A stretch of 64,000 nt of DNA from Candidatus Bathyarchaeota archaeon. GTDB lineage: Archaea; Thermoproteota; Bathyarchaeia; Bathyarchaeales; Bathycorpusculaceae. The notes under the pieces are model-generated. The model saw nothing but the letters and a program-made list of their open reading frames with translations. It did not search any database and was not told the origin of the DNA. How positions within the stretch are numbered: the stretch's first letter is position 1; the number at the start of each line of letters is the position of its first letter. Below are positions 45,622-55,265 of this stretch, in pieces. The position numbers and the translations under genes were made by a program. The stretch covers positions 1 through 64,000 of the forward strand of contig PLTA01000024.1 of the NCBI GenBank assembly GCA_003164295.1, read 5' to 3'.

Positions 45622-46218
45622 TTACTTTGCCGAAATAAAACTGTTGCCTTTTATATAAAATCTCCAAGGTCTTTTTTTCCATTCGCCTGCGTAATCTACG
45701 CCTATCCTCGTGGTTTCTGCAATATCGCTGAATGAAATATGTGGAGCGTCTTTTATGTAAAGAGGCGGAGCGATTAGGTTCGCTTTATTTTGCAGTTTAG
45801 ATATTCCCATTGCCATGCATAGCTTGCTTGGACCATTAGTCAAATTAGTTGCCTTTTCCTCGTTTATTCGTCTACGCTTTTTCATAATAGCCTTGCCTGC
45901 CACCGGCTCTAAAGCCCTTATAAGAACAGCTTCAGGTTTTCCAGGTGCGTCACCCGAAGTTACGTTAACGCAGTAATATAGACCGTAAATAAAATAGACA
46001 TATGCATAGCCTTTTGGTCCATACATGACTTCATTTCGTGGTGTTCGGCGACCGCCAGAACTGTGAGCTGCCTGATCTTCAGGACCCAAGTAAGCTTCCG
46101 TCTCGACTATTCTGCCCACCGTGACAACTTCAACAGACTCATGAACCAGAATTTTTCCAAGAAGTTCTCGGGCAACTGTCACTACTTCTTGTTGATAAAA
46201 AGCTCTTTGCAAAATCAT
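45622..46218 (-). CDS. 3-methyladenine DNA glycosylase (AAG/MPG type)
   Basis: 198 residues, normal length. Contains ARELLGKILVHE, the catalytic VETEAYLGPEDQAAHSSGG region, the GYAYVYFIYGLYYCVNV strand with the intercalating Tyr, and NGPSKLCMAMGI. It excises alkylated purines in base-excision repair. Confidence 0.93.
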   Translation of the reverse strand: MILQRAFYQQEVVTVARELLGKILVHESVEVVTVGRIVETEAYLGPEDQAAHSSGGRRTPRNEVMYGPKGYAYVYFIYGLYYCVNVTSGDAPGKPEAVLIRALEPVAGKAIMKKRRRINEEKATNLTNGPSKLCMAMGISKLQNKANLIAPPLYIKDAPHISFSDIAETTRIGVDYAGEWKKRPWRFYIKGNSFISAK

Positions 46219-46360
46219 ACTTTTCGATAAAGGTTCCTATCAAATAAGCTTGCCTATTAGTTTTGCAGCGATATATTCAAAAAAAGGTAACTGAATAAAT
46301 GAATATCTTTGTCAAATTGTTGTTAAAAGAAGCTTGCAAATAAAATTTCGGTTAGAAAAA

Positions 46361-46780
46361 CTAGCGGTTTCCATACCGTTTCTTCATGCAAACTTGGCAA
46401 AAATTCTTTCTATAACGCCTAATTCTTTGGGGGTGAAAAAGCTTGCCGCAAGAACTGCATTTTATTTGTGATGATTGCACTGGATCAAGCAATTTTAGTC
46501 TTCGTTCGATTTCAGCTTTAATTACAGAGTCATTTTCAACTTTTAAAGCTGCGGTTAACAACACTTTTGCTTGCTCTAAGCTTTTGTTTCCGAAAAGTTT
46601 CAAGAAAACACTGTCGGTTTTTCCTGCGCCTAATTTTAGCGGGAGCATGCAGACAAAGTTTGATGGGTAACTTTCAGATTTGCTGAAGTCAACTACTGCG
46701 AAGCGAAAGTTTCGTTGAAATGGATTATCTTCTTTGCTGTTTAGCTCGAAAACCTGCAGGCTCATATTCATTTTTGTCAA
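46361..46780 (-). CDS. hypothetical protein with C-terminal zinc finger
   Basis: 139 residues. About residues 5-105 form an unassigned domain (FRFAVVDFSKSESYPSNFVCMLP); the C-terminus has CSSCGKLFHPQRIRRYRKNFCQVC, a treble-clef-like CxxC...CxxC zinc finger with basic residues suited to RNA or DNA. Start could be any of three Met codons within the first six residues. Confidence 0.65.
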   Translation of the reverse strand: MTKMNMSLQVFELNSKEDNPFQRNFRFAVVDFSKSESYPSNFVCMLPLKLGAGKTDSVFLKLFGNKSLEQAKVLLTAALKVENDSVIKAEIERRLKLLDPVQSSQIKCSSCGKLFHPQRIRRYRKNFCQVCMKKRYGNR

Positions 46781-46959
46781 GACTTAACACTTAAAGTAAG
46801 TCAGGGTTAATATCTATACCTCAAAAAGTCTCTTGTTTCTTAACATACCGTTTTTCTTTGTCCCATTATTTTTTGGTAATTTGACAGTCAGCAGTTTTTT
46901 AATTGGCCTTTTTCATTGATTTGGATTAGAATTTGCTTAAACAATAAGGAAAAGCCCAT

Positions 46960-47076
46960 TCATCTTTTAACACATTTTCCTGTAATCGAATCGTAACGGT
47001 TGCTCTTGGAGTAATCACAATTTTTACAATCATCTTTTATGTCTTGTCCAAAAGGACAATCTTTCAAATCTGCCAT
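46960..47076 (-). CDS. tiny four-cysteine protein (38 aa)
   Basis: MADLKDCPFGQDIKDDCKNC...GKCVKR: four cysteines spaced like a small zinc or Fe-S knuckle. AGGCGA lies 5 nt before the ATG. It resembles the Cys-rich peptide at 51205 in style only. Confidence 0.5.
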   Translation of the reverse strand: MADLKDCPFGQDIKDDCKNCDYSKSNRYDSITGKCVKR

Positions 47077-47194
47077 TCAAATCGCCTGACTATTTTGTTA
47101 TTGTTTCTTTAAGGTAAATTTGAAATATAAAAGTTGAGCCCGAACATAGGACTTTTTGAACATTTATTATAAATTATCTAATAATAATGCAGAA

Positions 47195-48751
47195 TTAACC
47201 TTTATCATTCGAGTTTACCTTGTTTGAAGTAAATTTTGAAATGCTTCTTTTTACGCCATATCCTAATATTACAACAACCCAAGCAAGAACCAGAACAACC
47301 ACTATGACTAACACAATGGTATTTATGTTAAATATACTGCCTACTTGATAAATGAATGTCTGCGAATATTGAATTGGTGTAGACGTAGGCGTTGTAATTG
47401 TAACCGTTTCTGTCGGCTGAGGCGTTGCTAAAGGTGTGGGCATTGGGGTAATAATCGGTGTTGTGTCTGGAATTGCTGGAGCTGATGAGCTTGGTTGAGT
47501 TAAGAACGGAACGAATGAGACTGTTCCAAGTTTGCTGTCAACTTTTGAATCGTAAATCGTCTGGTTAATTGTTTGCGTATCCGTTGTTCCCCACCAATTG
47601 TTTTCTGCATCAACATTTGCGGTGGTTGAATCAATACTGTTCAATGTATTGCCTACAATGTTGTTGTTGGTAATTATTCCTGAAGGAGGGTTATGTATTC
47701 CAACTTGATTGTTAGTGATTGTGTTGGAATTTATGTTTCCTCCTCCGATTATCCCAAAACGTGAATTATGATTAATCAGGTTATCAGTGACTGTAACTGA
47801 TGATTCAGGCGCAATGTATATCCCGTCTGTTCCTTCCAAGAATGAGTTGTTAACCACCGTTAATATACTTCCGGCTTGAGCAGTAATACCCGACAAACAG
47901 TTCGAAAACAGGTTGTTAGAAATTATGAAGGGACTAGAGGATGTATCAACGATGGCATTAAGATAGCTTTTACCTTCAAACTGGTTATTACTAATAACCG
48001 GAGTTCCTGAATTTACATTTATGCCGTTGTTATTGGAGCTAGAGTAAGCTCCTGCAAAGACATTATTACTAATTGTTGGAGATCCTGCGCTTACTTTAAT
48101 ATCGTTGCTGGGAGAGCTGTAGTAGTTACATTCAAAATTGTTATTAGTTACTAGGGGATTCCCAAAGTAAACGACTACACTGTTGACATTTATACCACTG
48201 CTGGACCCCTGTACATTGTAAGTTATGGTATTGTCAGAAATTGTCGGTGAACCTCCACTGATGCTTATTGGAGCAATGTAGGATACTTGAAAACTAAATG
48301 TACAGCTGTCTATTTTTGGTGAGGCATTGCTCATTTGAAGCTCTATTTGGTTTAGGTTTGCGTTTTGGATAATTGAGCCTGAATTGGTGGCGTCGTTCCA
48401 AGCAGTACTTGTTGGTCCAAAAGATATAGGGGCACTAACACTTATGGTGTAATTGTAGATAGCGATAGCTGTAAAAGTTATTTCGTTATCAACGGAACCT
48501 ACAGCTACCAATGTACCAGAAACGAACAATCTGTACACACCCAAATTTACGGTTACACCAGGATCAATTGTTAGGGTTACATTATTGCTTACCATTACCG
48601 TTCCGTTGAAAGTTACTGGACTATCGGCTATCGTCCAATGGGTGTCGACATATAATGTTCCGTCCACAGTGGTTCCAGATATGGTTTTAACAAAAAATAG
48701 CCCGCTAACTAAGACAGCCGTTATCAGAATGATGCAAGCAAGGCGTTTCAA
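47195..48751 (-). CDS. cell-surface right-handed beta-helix protein
   Basis: 518 residues. N-terminal signal peptide (MKRLACIILITAVLVSGLFF), then repeated Asn-rich rungs (SNNLFSNC, TNNNFECN, ITNNNIVGN) of a NosD/PbH1 parallel beta-helix (about 60-410), a Pro/Thr-rich stalk (about 425-465) and a C-terminal membrane anchor (about 475-500) with a basic cytoplasmic tail. A membrane-tethered surface protein; its ligand is unknown. Confidence 0.82.
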   Translation of the reverse strand: MKRLACIILITAVLVSGLFFVKTISGTTVDGTLYVDTHWTIADSPVTFNGTVMVSNNVTLTIDPGVTVNLGVYRLFVSGTLVAVGSVDNEITFTAIAIYNYTISVSAPISFGPTSTAWNDATNSGSIIQNANLNQIELQMSNASPKIDSCTFSFQVSYIAPISISGGSPTISDNTITYNVQGSSSGINVNSVVVYFGNPLVTNNNFECNYYSSPSNDIKVSAGSPTISNNVFAGAYSSSNNNGINVNSGTPVISNNQFEGKSYLNAIVDTSSSPFIISNNLFSNCLSGITAQAGSILTVVNNSFLEGTDGIYIAPESSVTVTDNLINHNSRFGIIGGGNINSNTITNNQVGIHNPPSGIITNNNIVGNTLNSIDSTTANVDAENNWWGTTDTQTINQTIYDSKVDSKLGTVSFVPFLTQPSSSAPAIPDTTPIITPMPTPLATPQPTETVTITTPTSTPIQYSQTFIYQVGSIFNINTIVLVIVVVLVLAWVVVILGYGVKRSISKFTSNKVNSNDKG

Positions 48752-49024
48752 GTTAACCCCGCTTGTGCCTATGGTTCTTAAAATATAAATTACTTTTGCA
48801 ACAAGAGCAATACCAATCCTTTTGAGATTAATTAAATATAAAAAAACTAACGGCCTATAGATTCGTGCATTGGCAATCCTGTTTCAAACATACTTACTGT
48901 TAAATTGGGTTTACAAAAATATCTAAGCAGCAGAACGTTTCTGCAGAATAGAAGCTCATTAACCTGGGTTTCTTTGCAAAAACGTTAAATTGAAAACCGA
49001 AACATTAAAGATGGGAGAATTTGT

Positions 49025-49975
49025 GTGACAACACGCCAAATTAAATTCAGACAAGCAGTATTGACCGTACTACTGGTTTTGCTTATTGGGATAGTATTAT
49101 TTTCGGTGACCTCAAAAACAACATTTGCGCAGAGCAGCTCATCTATAACGTTAACTCCCAGTCAGGCTCCCGCGGGTACAACTATTATAGTTTCGGGCCA
49201 AGGATTCCCAGATGGAACGCCAGTTACAGTAAAATTTAATCAGGAAGTTGTACAGGCGCAAGCAGAAGGTTCTAGTTTTCAAAATATCTTAGACACTACA
49301 TTCGTCGTTCCTTCTTTACCTGATGGGTCCTATCAAGTGGTTGCCTCGGATGCAACAGGACAATATTACGCAACAGCAACTTTTAATATTGTACCTATTG
49401 GTGCTCCTTCCTCGTCGACAACTAGCTCTCCAGGAACTTCGCCAGTTCCTACTTCATCCTCCAGCTCATCAACTAGCTCAACTACAGGCTTAATTCCCAC
49501 GTATACACCCTTTACATATCCAACTCTTCAACCTCAAAACTCCGGATTGTCTCCATTAATAATCGGTTTAATTGCGACCGTTGTCGCAGTTGTAATTATT
49601 GTTCCATTGACATTTATGTTAAGAAACCGTTCTCCTAAACGTGAACGATTGCTGGAAAGAGAACCTATGTCTTATCGGTCAGACTCGTATACTCAACCTT
49701 CATCTAATCGGTCTACCCCACCACCTACTTCACCTTACAATCCAACAACTTCTCGCTATAGTTCGTCCACAACCCGATACAATCAGTCTTCTACACGGTA
49801 CAATCAAACTCCTGCTCACAGTCGATATTCCGCAAGGCCTCCCGTCACAGATGGGTATACCTCATCCGCAAATAATGTTCAGCAAACAACTTCAGGAAGA
49901 ATCTGCCCTCACTGTAAACGGAATGTAACCGGAGACTACAGTGTCTGCCCCTACTGTTACAAAAGAATGAAGTAA
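49025..49975 (+). CDS. secreted/anchored protein with Ig-like domain and cytoplasmic zinc ribbon
   Basis: 316 residues from a GTG with GGGAG upstream. Signal peptide (about 8-35), an IPT/Ig-like domain (SITLTPSQAPAGTTIIVSGQ, about 37-120), a Ser/Thr/Pro stalk, one membrane span (about 178-201), a long Arg/Ser/Tyr/Pro-rich cytoplasmic tail and a final zinc ribbon CPHCKRNVTGDYSVCPYC. The tail with a zinc ribbon suggests a link between surface and an internal partner. Confidence 0.75.
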   Translation: MTTRQIKFRQAVLTVLLVLLIGIVLFSVTSKTTFAQSSSSITLTPSQAPAGTTIIVSGQGFPDGTPVTVKFNQEVVQAQAEGSSFQNILDTTFVVPSLPDGSYQVVASDATGQYYATATFNIVPIGAPSSSTTSSPGTSPVPTSSSSSSTSSTTGLIPTYTPFTYPTLQPQNSGLSPLIIGLIATVVAVVIIVPLTFMLRNRSPKRERLLEREPMSYRSDSYTQPSSNRSTPPPTSPYNPTTSRYSSSTTRYNQSSTRYNQTPAHSRYSARPPVTDGYTSSANNVQQTTSGRICPHCKRNVTGDYSVCPYCYKRMK

Positions 49976-50106
49976 CAGTTTTCCATATTTTTATGGCCTA
50001 ATTTTTGCAACCCAAAAAATTCCGATTTTAGACGTTTTTCACCAAAAAATACTTTACGTTCTTACGGGTTTTTTATTTTTAGCAAGAACCAATAGATTTC
50101 GGCAGA

Positions 50107-51003
50107 TTATTTTAAGTTCAAATTATCTCTCGTCAATCCTTCCACTAAAGCTTTGACATCGTTGATCCAGATAGCTATTGTTTCAATATTTTCAGTTTGC
50201 TTATGTGTCAACTTATGCAATCCTTTCAATTCATCAAGTTGATGTTGGTAATAAGCAGTCAACTGGTTTAGTGGCTTTATAAATTGGGTTGTTGACTCGC
50301 GATGATCTAATTTGTCACCTAATCTGTTAAGTATACTCTGTGTCTCCTCCACAGTCATACCAGTGGTTTTCTGAAAGTCTTGAAGCATCCATTGTTTGAT
50401 GAACATGTTACGGTTCCTCCAACCACTTATTTGCTCATTGAAGGCTTGAAGCACAACTTTGTAAAGATGGGTATTATGATTTGGGTCAACTATTGGCGCT
50501 TGGGGAATTGCAGCAGTTAATGTTGCTTGTGCTCGGAGATCGAGGGGTGGCTCGGCTGAGGAGACTGTTAAGCTTAGAAAGGGCATAAGTGAGGTACCCA
50601 AAGCAATCCACAATTTGCTCAGGTCGTCTAAAGAAAGCGAATCAATTTTTACCATTACAGCGACAGTATTTTCGTCTGTTTTGACAATCTGTGGTTGGGC
50701 TGAAAGGTTCTCTATTATTTTTTCAAGTAATACATGGTCATTTTTTTCGTTTCCAGTAAATGGGGTTACGATATAATGCAGCGAAAAAGATGAGATCATG
50801 TTTTTTGCTGTTATCTCTTCAGTAATATTATATAGAAAAATCGATAGTTTACTATTTCTTTCCGTCCCTAAGCATTTTGGAGAGGAAAAAGAAATCTGTT
50901 CTTGGCTTAAGTTTATCTTAGGCAAAGATTCATTTTCAATGCATTTCCAAACAAAATTTGCCAGCGCTGTGTCGGCATATGATATTAAGCCCTTTTGACC
51001 CAT
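50107..51003 (-). CDS. Pvc16/DUF4255-like protein
   Basis: 298 residues from the ATG at 51003. The first 190 residues follow the DUF4255 (Pvc16 N-terminal) order: SYADTALANFVWKCI, ISFSSPKCLG, KLSIFLYNITEE, LHYIVTPFTG, DHVLLEKIIENL, LSLDDLSKLWIALG and SLTVSS. In bacteria and some archaea this protein caps contractile injection systems. The C-terminal 110 residues are helical and unassigned. No sheath, tube or baseplate gene lies in this window, so it is an orphan here. Confidence 0.65.
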   Translation of the reverse strand: MGQKGLISYADTALANFVWKCIENESLPKINLSQEQISFSSPKCLGTERNSKLSIFLYNITEEITAKNMISSFSLHYIVTPFTGNEKNDHVLLEKIIENLSAQPQIVKTDENTVAVMVKIDSLSLDDLSKLWIALGTSLMPFLSLTVSSAEPPLDLRAQATLTAAIPQAPIVDPNHNTHLYKVVLQAFNEQISGWRNRNMFIKQWMLQDFQKTTGMTVEETQSILNRLGDKLDHRESTTQFIKPLNQLTAYYQHQLDELKGLHKLTHKQTENIETIAIWINDVKALVEGLTRDNLNLK

Positions 51004-51083
51004 AACCATCCATTTAATTATCTTGATCAAGTTCCTAAAAAGAGTTAGCCAAAATGTCTTCAACCAGTTTTATAAATATGCAG

Positions 51084-51156
51084 TAGCCCGTGAGAGATTC
51101 GAACTCTCGTCAGAGGCTCCAGAGGCCCCTATGCTTGACCACTACACCAACGGGCT
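51084..51156 (-). tRNA. tRNA-Gln (anticodon CUG)
   Basis: Full cloverleaf on the minus strand: acceptor AGCCCGT/ACGGGCT (7 bp), D stem, anticodon stem GGGGC/GCCTC with loop CTCTGGA giving anticodon CUG, T stem GAGAG/CTCTC with loop TTCGAAT, and discriminator A. CCA is not encoded and there is no intron. Confidence 0.95.
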
Positions 51157-51204
51157 GCAAGGTTTCATTGAAACATCGTTCCAATTATTAACTTTAACTT
51201 TGCG

Positions 51205-51411
51205 CTATTCGACGCCGTTTCTCTTCTTCAACGCTTCCCTAACACAATAACATTCTTGACTAACCTTATTGTAATCCTCGCAATGCCACAAAGTGTCAAC
51301 AATAGGATCTTTGTTTTGGGAGTGACGAGTTGAACAGAAAACTTTCGTTGGATAAACGTAAGAGTTGTGGCTGTCACAGTTACCGCAGAACTTTTCATCA
51401 TCACTATTCAT
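51205..51411 (-). CDS. small Cys-rich protein
   Basis: 68 residues with CGNC, FCSTRH, LWHCEDY and ECYC: six cysteines and probably one or two metal sites. Its start is 3 nt past the stop of deoxyhypusine synthase, so it is the second gene of that operon. No function assigned. Confidence 0.6.
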   Translation of the reverse strand: MNSDDEKFCGNCDSHNSYVYPTKVFCSTRHSQNKDPIVDTLWHCEDYNKVSQECYCVREALKKRNGVE

Positions 51412-51414
51412 GTT

Positions 51415-52431
51415 TTAGCTTCCTTTACCTGCCTTATCAAACTGCAAAAATGGGGTACGCTTGAAGTCGCCTAGCCGTTCAGTTACCGAGGCAACCAGAA
51501 ATGGGAAAACCATCAGTGCTTCACCAATAACCATAACATGGTCGGCTTGACCCTTCATTTTTCCCCAACTTACAGTCTCCTCCAGAGTTGAACCAGATAA
51601 GCCTCCTGTTTCAGGTCTATCCAAAGTAATTACAACCGCGTAATCTAAACCTTTTTTAGAAGCCAGCGCTGATGATTGGATGGTGTTTCTTGGAACACCA
51701 CCACCAATAACTATCATACCATTTTTAGGAGATTTCGCACAGATATTGCAAACGGTTGGCACATCTTTGAAAGCATCAACCTGAAGAACGGGTTTTGATT
51801 TTCCTTGAGCTGAATGAAGCCAATGAATGAAACCAAATTCCGAGTCTCTTACTGACGGCAGAAAAATTGGAACATTCTCTTCGTACGCAGCGCGAAGAAT
51901 AGAGTTTTTGTCACTAAGACGCTTTCCTATTTCCCAACTGAATTCATTTGAGGCTAAACTTTCTCCTTTATGTTGGGCTGCGATGTCATCATACATTTCT
52001 GATAATTTGAAATCTAATCTAACGTAGTCTTCTTCAGGAACAAAAATATCGTAAATACGAAAAAGATGGTACTTGTATAGTTCAGTGTCATTTACAGCCC
52101 AACCACCTATGTAGTGACGCCCACCTATAGCTTCAATAGCATCATGAACCATACATGCGCCGGTGCTGACTATAACATCAACAAGATGCTTCCTAATTAA
52201 ATCAGTAATTAATGTCCGCATACCCGCAGGAACAACTGCGCCCGAGAGAGCTAAAAAAATTGTGCACTCTTTGTCTTTGAGCATTTTCTCGTAAATATCA
52301 CATGCTGAAGATAACCTTCCAGCACCAAGGGCACCTGAACCTTTAAACTGCTGCATTAATTGGTCAACGGTTAATGTTCCGTCGATTTTGATGTGTTTAA
52401 CTGGTGTTTGTAGGTAATCTTTTCTTTCCAT
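51415..52431 (-). CDS. dys: deoxyhypusine synthase
   Basis: 338 residues. NAD-binding and active-site motifs LSGAVVPAGMR, STGACMVHD, and LDRPETGGLSG followed by the catalytic lysine in VSWGKMKG (Lys291). It moves the aminobutyl group of spermidine to a lysine of aIF5A. This implies the cell holds spermidine, which fits the putrescine genes at 60.7 kb. Confidence 0.94.
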   Translation of the reverse strand: MERKDYLQTPVKHIKIDGTLTVDQLMQQFKGSGALGAGRLSSACDIYEKMLKDKECTIFLALSGAVVPAGMRTLITDLIRKHLVDVIVSTGACMVHDAIEAIGGRHYIGGWAVNDTELYKYHLFRIYDIFVPEEDYVRLDFKLSEMYDDIAAQHKGESLASNEFSWEIGKRLSDKNSILRAAYEENVPIFLPSVRDSEFGFIHWLHSAQGKSKPVLQVDAFKDVPTVCNICAKSPKNGMIVIGGGVPRNTIQSSALASKKGLDYAVVITLDRPETGGLSGSTLEETVSWGKMKGQADHVMVIGEALMVFPFLVASVTERLGDFKRTPFLQFDKAGKGS

Positions 52432-52783
52432 TACAAGTTGCGCCTGAATTATTAATTATAGCTGGACTATGGAAATAGCTTTCTATATTTAAAATAAACC
52501 ATTAAAAAAACAAATTCAATATTAAGAACCCATGGGATGAAGACACCATTCAGGTTACTTCAGAAGGCGCAAAAAGTCTAACGCATGTTTAGGAAGCAGA
52601 ATTTCTTTTTCAACAATTTTCATGCTTCAACGTTATTAAAAAATCTTAGTCTTACTGAGAGCTTATATCCGCAAAAAAATCGTTAATAATTGTGAATTTA
52701 GAAGTAAACTTATCTTCAATTAACAATAAATGATTGTGACTTTGCAATAACAGGATTACTGTATTTAATTTCGTTTGTATAAG
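52432..52783. other. intergenic, nothing recognised
   Basis: AT-rich; several T-runs that could end the flanking minus-strand genes. No coding frame or RNA structure stands out. Confidence 0.4.
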
Positions 52784-53686
52784 TTATTGGTTAGTGTTAA
52801 AGCTCTTCTTATGCTGGACGGTGGTAATTATTTCAGCTACAGTTAAGGCGGCTACAGCGTAAAGTGGAATCCAATCATATGGATACATTTGCGAGACAAT
52901 ATTTCGGTTAAATTCTGCCTTCAGAAATGAAAATCCAATACCGTAATAAAAGAAAAAAGGAAGGTTGGTTATTCCTATAAAAACGGCAGAACCTGCAATA
53001 AACTGAAAGAGTTTTTTTCTATTATACCATAAAAGAAGCGGAAACGCCAAAAGTGCAGCGCGTGGATCCAAGATGCCAAATGCAAACAATAAGGCTGAGA
53101 ACCATGGCTTTTTAGCATAGCCAAAGAACAAAGCACCCACAAGTAAAATAGTTTGGAGAATATGAGCATTCACTACGACATAACCCACAAGGTAACTTGG
53201 CGCAAAAGAACCAAGATTAATAGTCAAACCACCTGAATTTGTTAAAAGCGAAGGCAACGGGTCAATCATAACTACAACCGCGGTTACGGCGCCCACAACC
53301 AGACTTTTATCTTTAACAAGTTTGTACACAAAGAAAGCCAAGGCCGGAATTAAAGCGATTTGCAGTAAGTCAAATGCGTTTAAAGAGTTTTGATAGTTTA
53401 AAGTTGAAAATGGTGCCATGAGAATCAAAAACGAAGGCGCATACTTGAATGATTGAGGGTTTGGAAGTATTCGATAATCACTTGGGAGAACTCCACCAAA
53501 GTAAATCTGTGCGGGGTTGTGAAACAATCGCCATTCGCCGATATAATAAGCCGAGTAGTCTCTTGCGTAAGTGGCATTTTCAGGTTTAAAAGTTTCTGGA
53601 TAAGCAAAACAAAAGAAAACTATGTTCAAAACTATCAGTACAAGAAGAACTCTAACTATTTTTTGTTCTTTAGACGGTTTTTGCAT
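52784..53686 (-). CDS. polyprenyl-phosphate-dependent glycosyltransferase-like membrane protein (GT87-like)
   Basis: 300 residues, about eight spans. An early extracytoplasmic loop has ARDYSAYYIGEWRLFHNPAQIY, with an Asp after the first span, and KYAPSFLILMAPFSTL, the pattern of GT-C family 87 mannosyltransferases. A role in surface glycan building is inferred. Shorter than typical GT87 proteins (about 400 aa). Confidence 0.6.
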   Translation of the reverse strand: MQKPSKEQKIVRVLLVLIVLNIVFFCFAYPETFKPENATYARDYSAYYIGEWRLFHNPAQIYFGGVLPSDYRILPNPQSFKYAPSFLILMAPFSTLNYQNSLNAFDLLQIALIPALAFFVYKLVKDKSLVVGAVTAVVVMIDPLPSLLTNSGGLTINLGSFAPSYLVGYVVVNAHILQTILLVGALFFGYAKKPWFSALLFAFGILDPRAALLAFPLLLWYNRKKLFQFIAGSAVFIGITNLPFFFYYGIGFSFLKAEFNRNIVSQMYPYDWIPLYAVAALTVAEIITTVQHKKSFNTNQ

Positions 53687-53825
53687 TAGCTTACTTTATT
53701 ATGAATATTTATTTTTAAGGCTAACTCGAAAATGCTAAAGTCACAACAATTGCCTTTCTAACTCAATGCAGGCTAGTAAAACCCAAATAATAGATTACAT
53801 AAAAAGGTTATTGAGGTTTAGACAA

Positions 53826-54020
53826 ATGCCAGTGATAGAGGTTTCTGTTTGGGAAGGAATGAGCCTTGAGAATAAAAAGAGAACAGTTGAAGGAATAACC
53901 AAAGTCTTTGAGGACATGGGAATACCAAAAGATGCAGTCACCATAGTTATTTATGAAGCACCTAAAAGCAATTGGGCAACTGGCGGACAACTGCACTCCG
54001 AAAAACATCAAAACAGATAA
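53826..54020 (+). CDS. 4-oxalocrotonate tautomerase family protein
   Basis: 64 residues from the ATG at 53826, which puts the catalytic N-terminal proline directly after Met (MPVIEVSVWEGM), as the family needs; the longer frame from 53766 would bury it. Ends with VIYEAPKSNWATGG, also typical. Substrate unknown. Confidence 0.88.
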   Translation: MPVIEVSVWEGMSLENKKRTVEGITKVFEDMGIPKDAVTIVIYEAPKSNWATGGQLHSEKHQNR

Positions 54021-54129
54021 ACAACTAACATCAAGGATTTGACTAGCCATATCTGAGAAAAAATTCAAGCTATCCGCAAAAATAAGAAGTGCCAATCCAC
54101 CAGCCATAAAACCGGTTTTAGAACGGATA

Positions 54130-54348
54130 ATGGGGAGCTCCGCCTCCATAAAATCAACCGCTGACGGGTTTGAAGTTACTGCTGAATTTAACGGTGAAAG
54201 CGCCCGAGACTTAAATCGCATGTTTCTTTCTGAATTGCGCAGGGTTGAAAAGAGAACTAGAAGTCGGGCAGAATGGTCTTTTGAAGATAAGACAGAAAAA
54301 TTCTTTGATTATGCATTGAAAGGAACAAAAAAAATCGAATCAAAATAA
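54130..54348 (+). CDS. small hypothetical protein, start unclear
   Basis: 72 residues, basic, with FNGESARDLNRMFLSELRRVEKRTRSR. The frame continues upstream in coding-like sequence (EKKFKLSAKIRSANPPAIKPVLERI) as far as an ATA at 54049, but without a normal start codon; AAGGA lies at 54034-54038. I keep the ATG at 54130 as the minimum extent. I considered the KEOPS subunit Pcc1, but the pattern does not fit well. Confidence 0.5.
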   Translation: MGSSASIKSTADGFEVTAEFNGESARDLNRMFLSELRRVEKRTRSRAEWSFEDKTEKFFDYALKGTKKIESK

Positions 54349-54587
54349 AATTATCTGATTTTTTTACTAAGTGTTTCCTCCTCGGTTCGATTCCAAGAAA
54401 AATGTATAAAAAAATAATTAGTGTAGCCCTGTTGGATGAAAGCTAACCCTTACACCGTTAAGCATATTAATCAAATGATAAAGCAATTTTCATCTTAATG
54501 CACAGATGATACATTGGAGAAATAAAACAAGGAAAAATTCAATGTTTTATTTGATGCCAAAGACGTTTGCAGTTGGCACTGAAGAAC

Positions 54588-55265
54588 ATGAACAAGAAAA
54601 TATTGGCATTCGTAGTCATAATGATTATAATGACATCGTACATGGCTATGTTTCAAATATTGAATGTGAAGCCAATGGATCTTCGCGACCCGATTCGTGT
54701 TGCATGCGTTGGAGACAGCATAACTCAGGGTAGCGGGTACCCTGCTAAACTGCAAGTGCTACTTGGAACAAACTATTCCGTGGGCAATTTTGGGGTCAGT
54801 GGTTCCACGGTAACTCTTAATTCTACAAAACCATACATGAATCAGACAGCCTTCGAAAAAGCTCAACAATTCCAACCAAAAGTTGTAGTTATTATGTTGG
54901 GAACTAACGATGCCCGCACGGACCTAAATGAAAACGAATCCAGTGAAACCTTTGAAGACGACTATAGTCAGATCGTTTCCTCTTTCCAAAATTATGATAA
55001 CAATCCGCAAATTTTTGTAGTGGATTCGCCGCCAATTTTCACCAGTAACCCAGATTTTAACAGTACATATCTCAAAGATAATGTAATTCCGCAGGTTGAT
55101 GCCGTAGCAAATAACTTAAATTTACCAACTATTGATGTCAATAGTGCTTTCAGTAATCATACGGACTATTTCATGGATGGCGTCCATCCAAACGCCGAAG
55201 GTGCCGCCCTAATCGCTTCTCAAATAGATAACGCAATAATTAATCAGGAAAATTCTAATCCTTAA
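54588..55265 (+). CDS. SGNH/GDSL-family esterase, membrane-anchored
   Basis: 225 residues from the ATG at 54588. One N-terminal span (about 4-25) then an SGNH hydrolase with block I VACVGDSITQG, block II NFGVSGS, block III GTNDAR and block V DGVHPN. All catalytic residues are present. It would act outside the membrane on acyl or acetyl esters of lipids or glycans. It overlaps the convergent ahbD end by 11 bp. Confidence 0.88.
   Translation: MNKKILAFVVIMIIMTSYMAMFQILNVKPMDLRDPIRVACVGDSITQGSGYPAKLQVLLGTNYSVGNFGVSGSTVTLNSTKPYMNQTAFEKAQQFQPKVVVIMLGTNDARTDLNENESSETFEDDYSQIVSSFQNYDNNPQIFVVDSPPIFTSNPDFNSTYLKDNVIPQVDAVANNLNLPTIDVNSAFSNHTDYFMDGVHPNAEGAALIASQIDNAIINQENSNP

Noticed and set aside
54046..54348. 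KEOPS subunit Pcc1
   Set aside because: Size is right, but the strand-helix order and conserved residues of Pcc1 are not seen.
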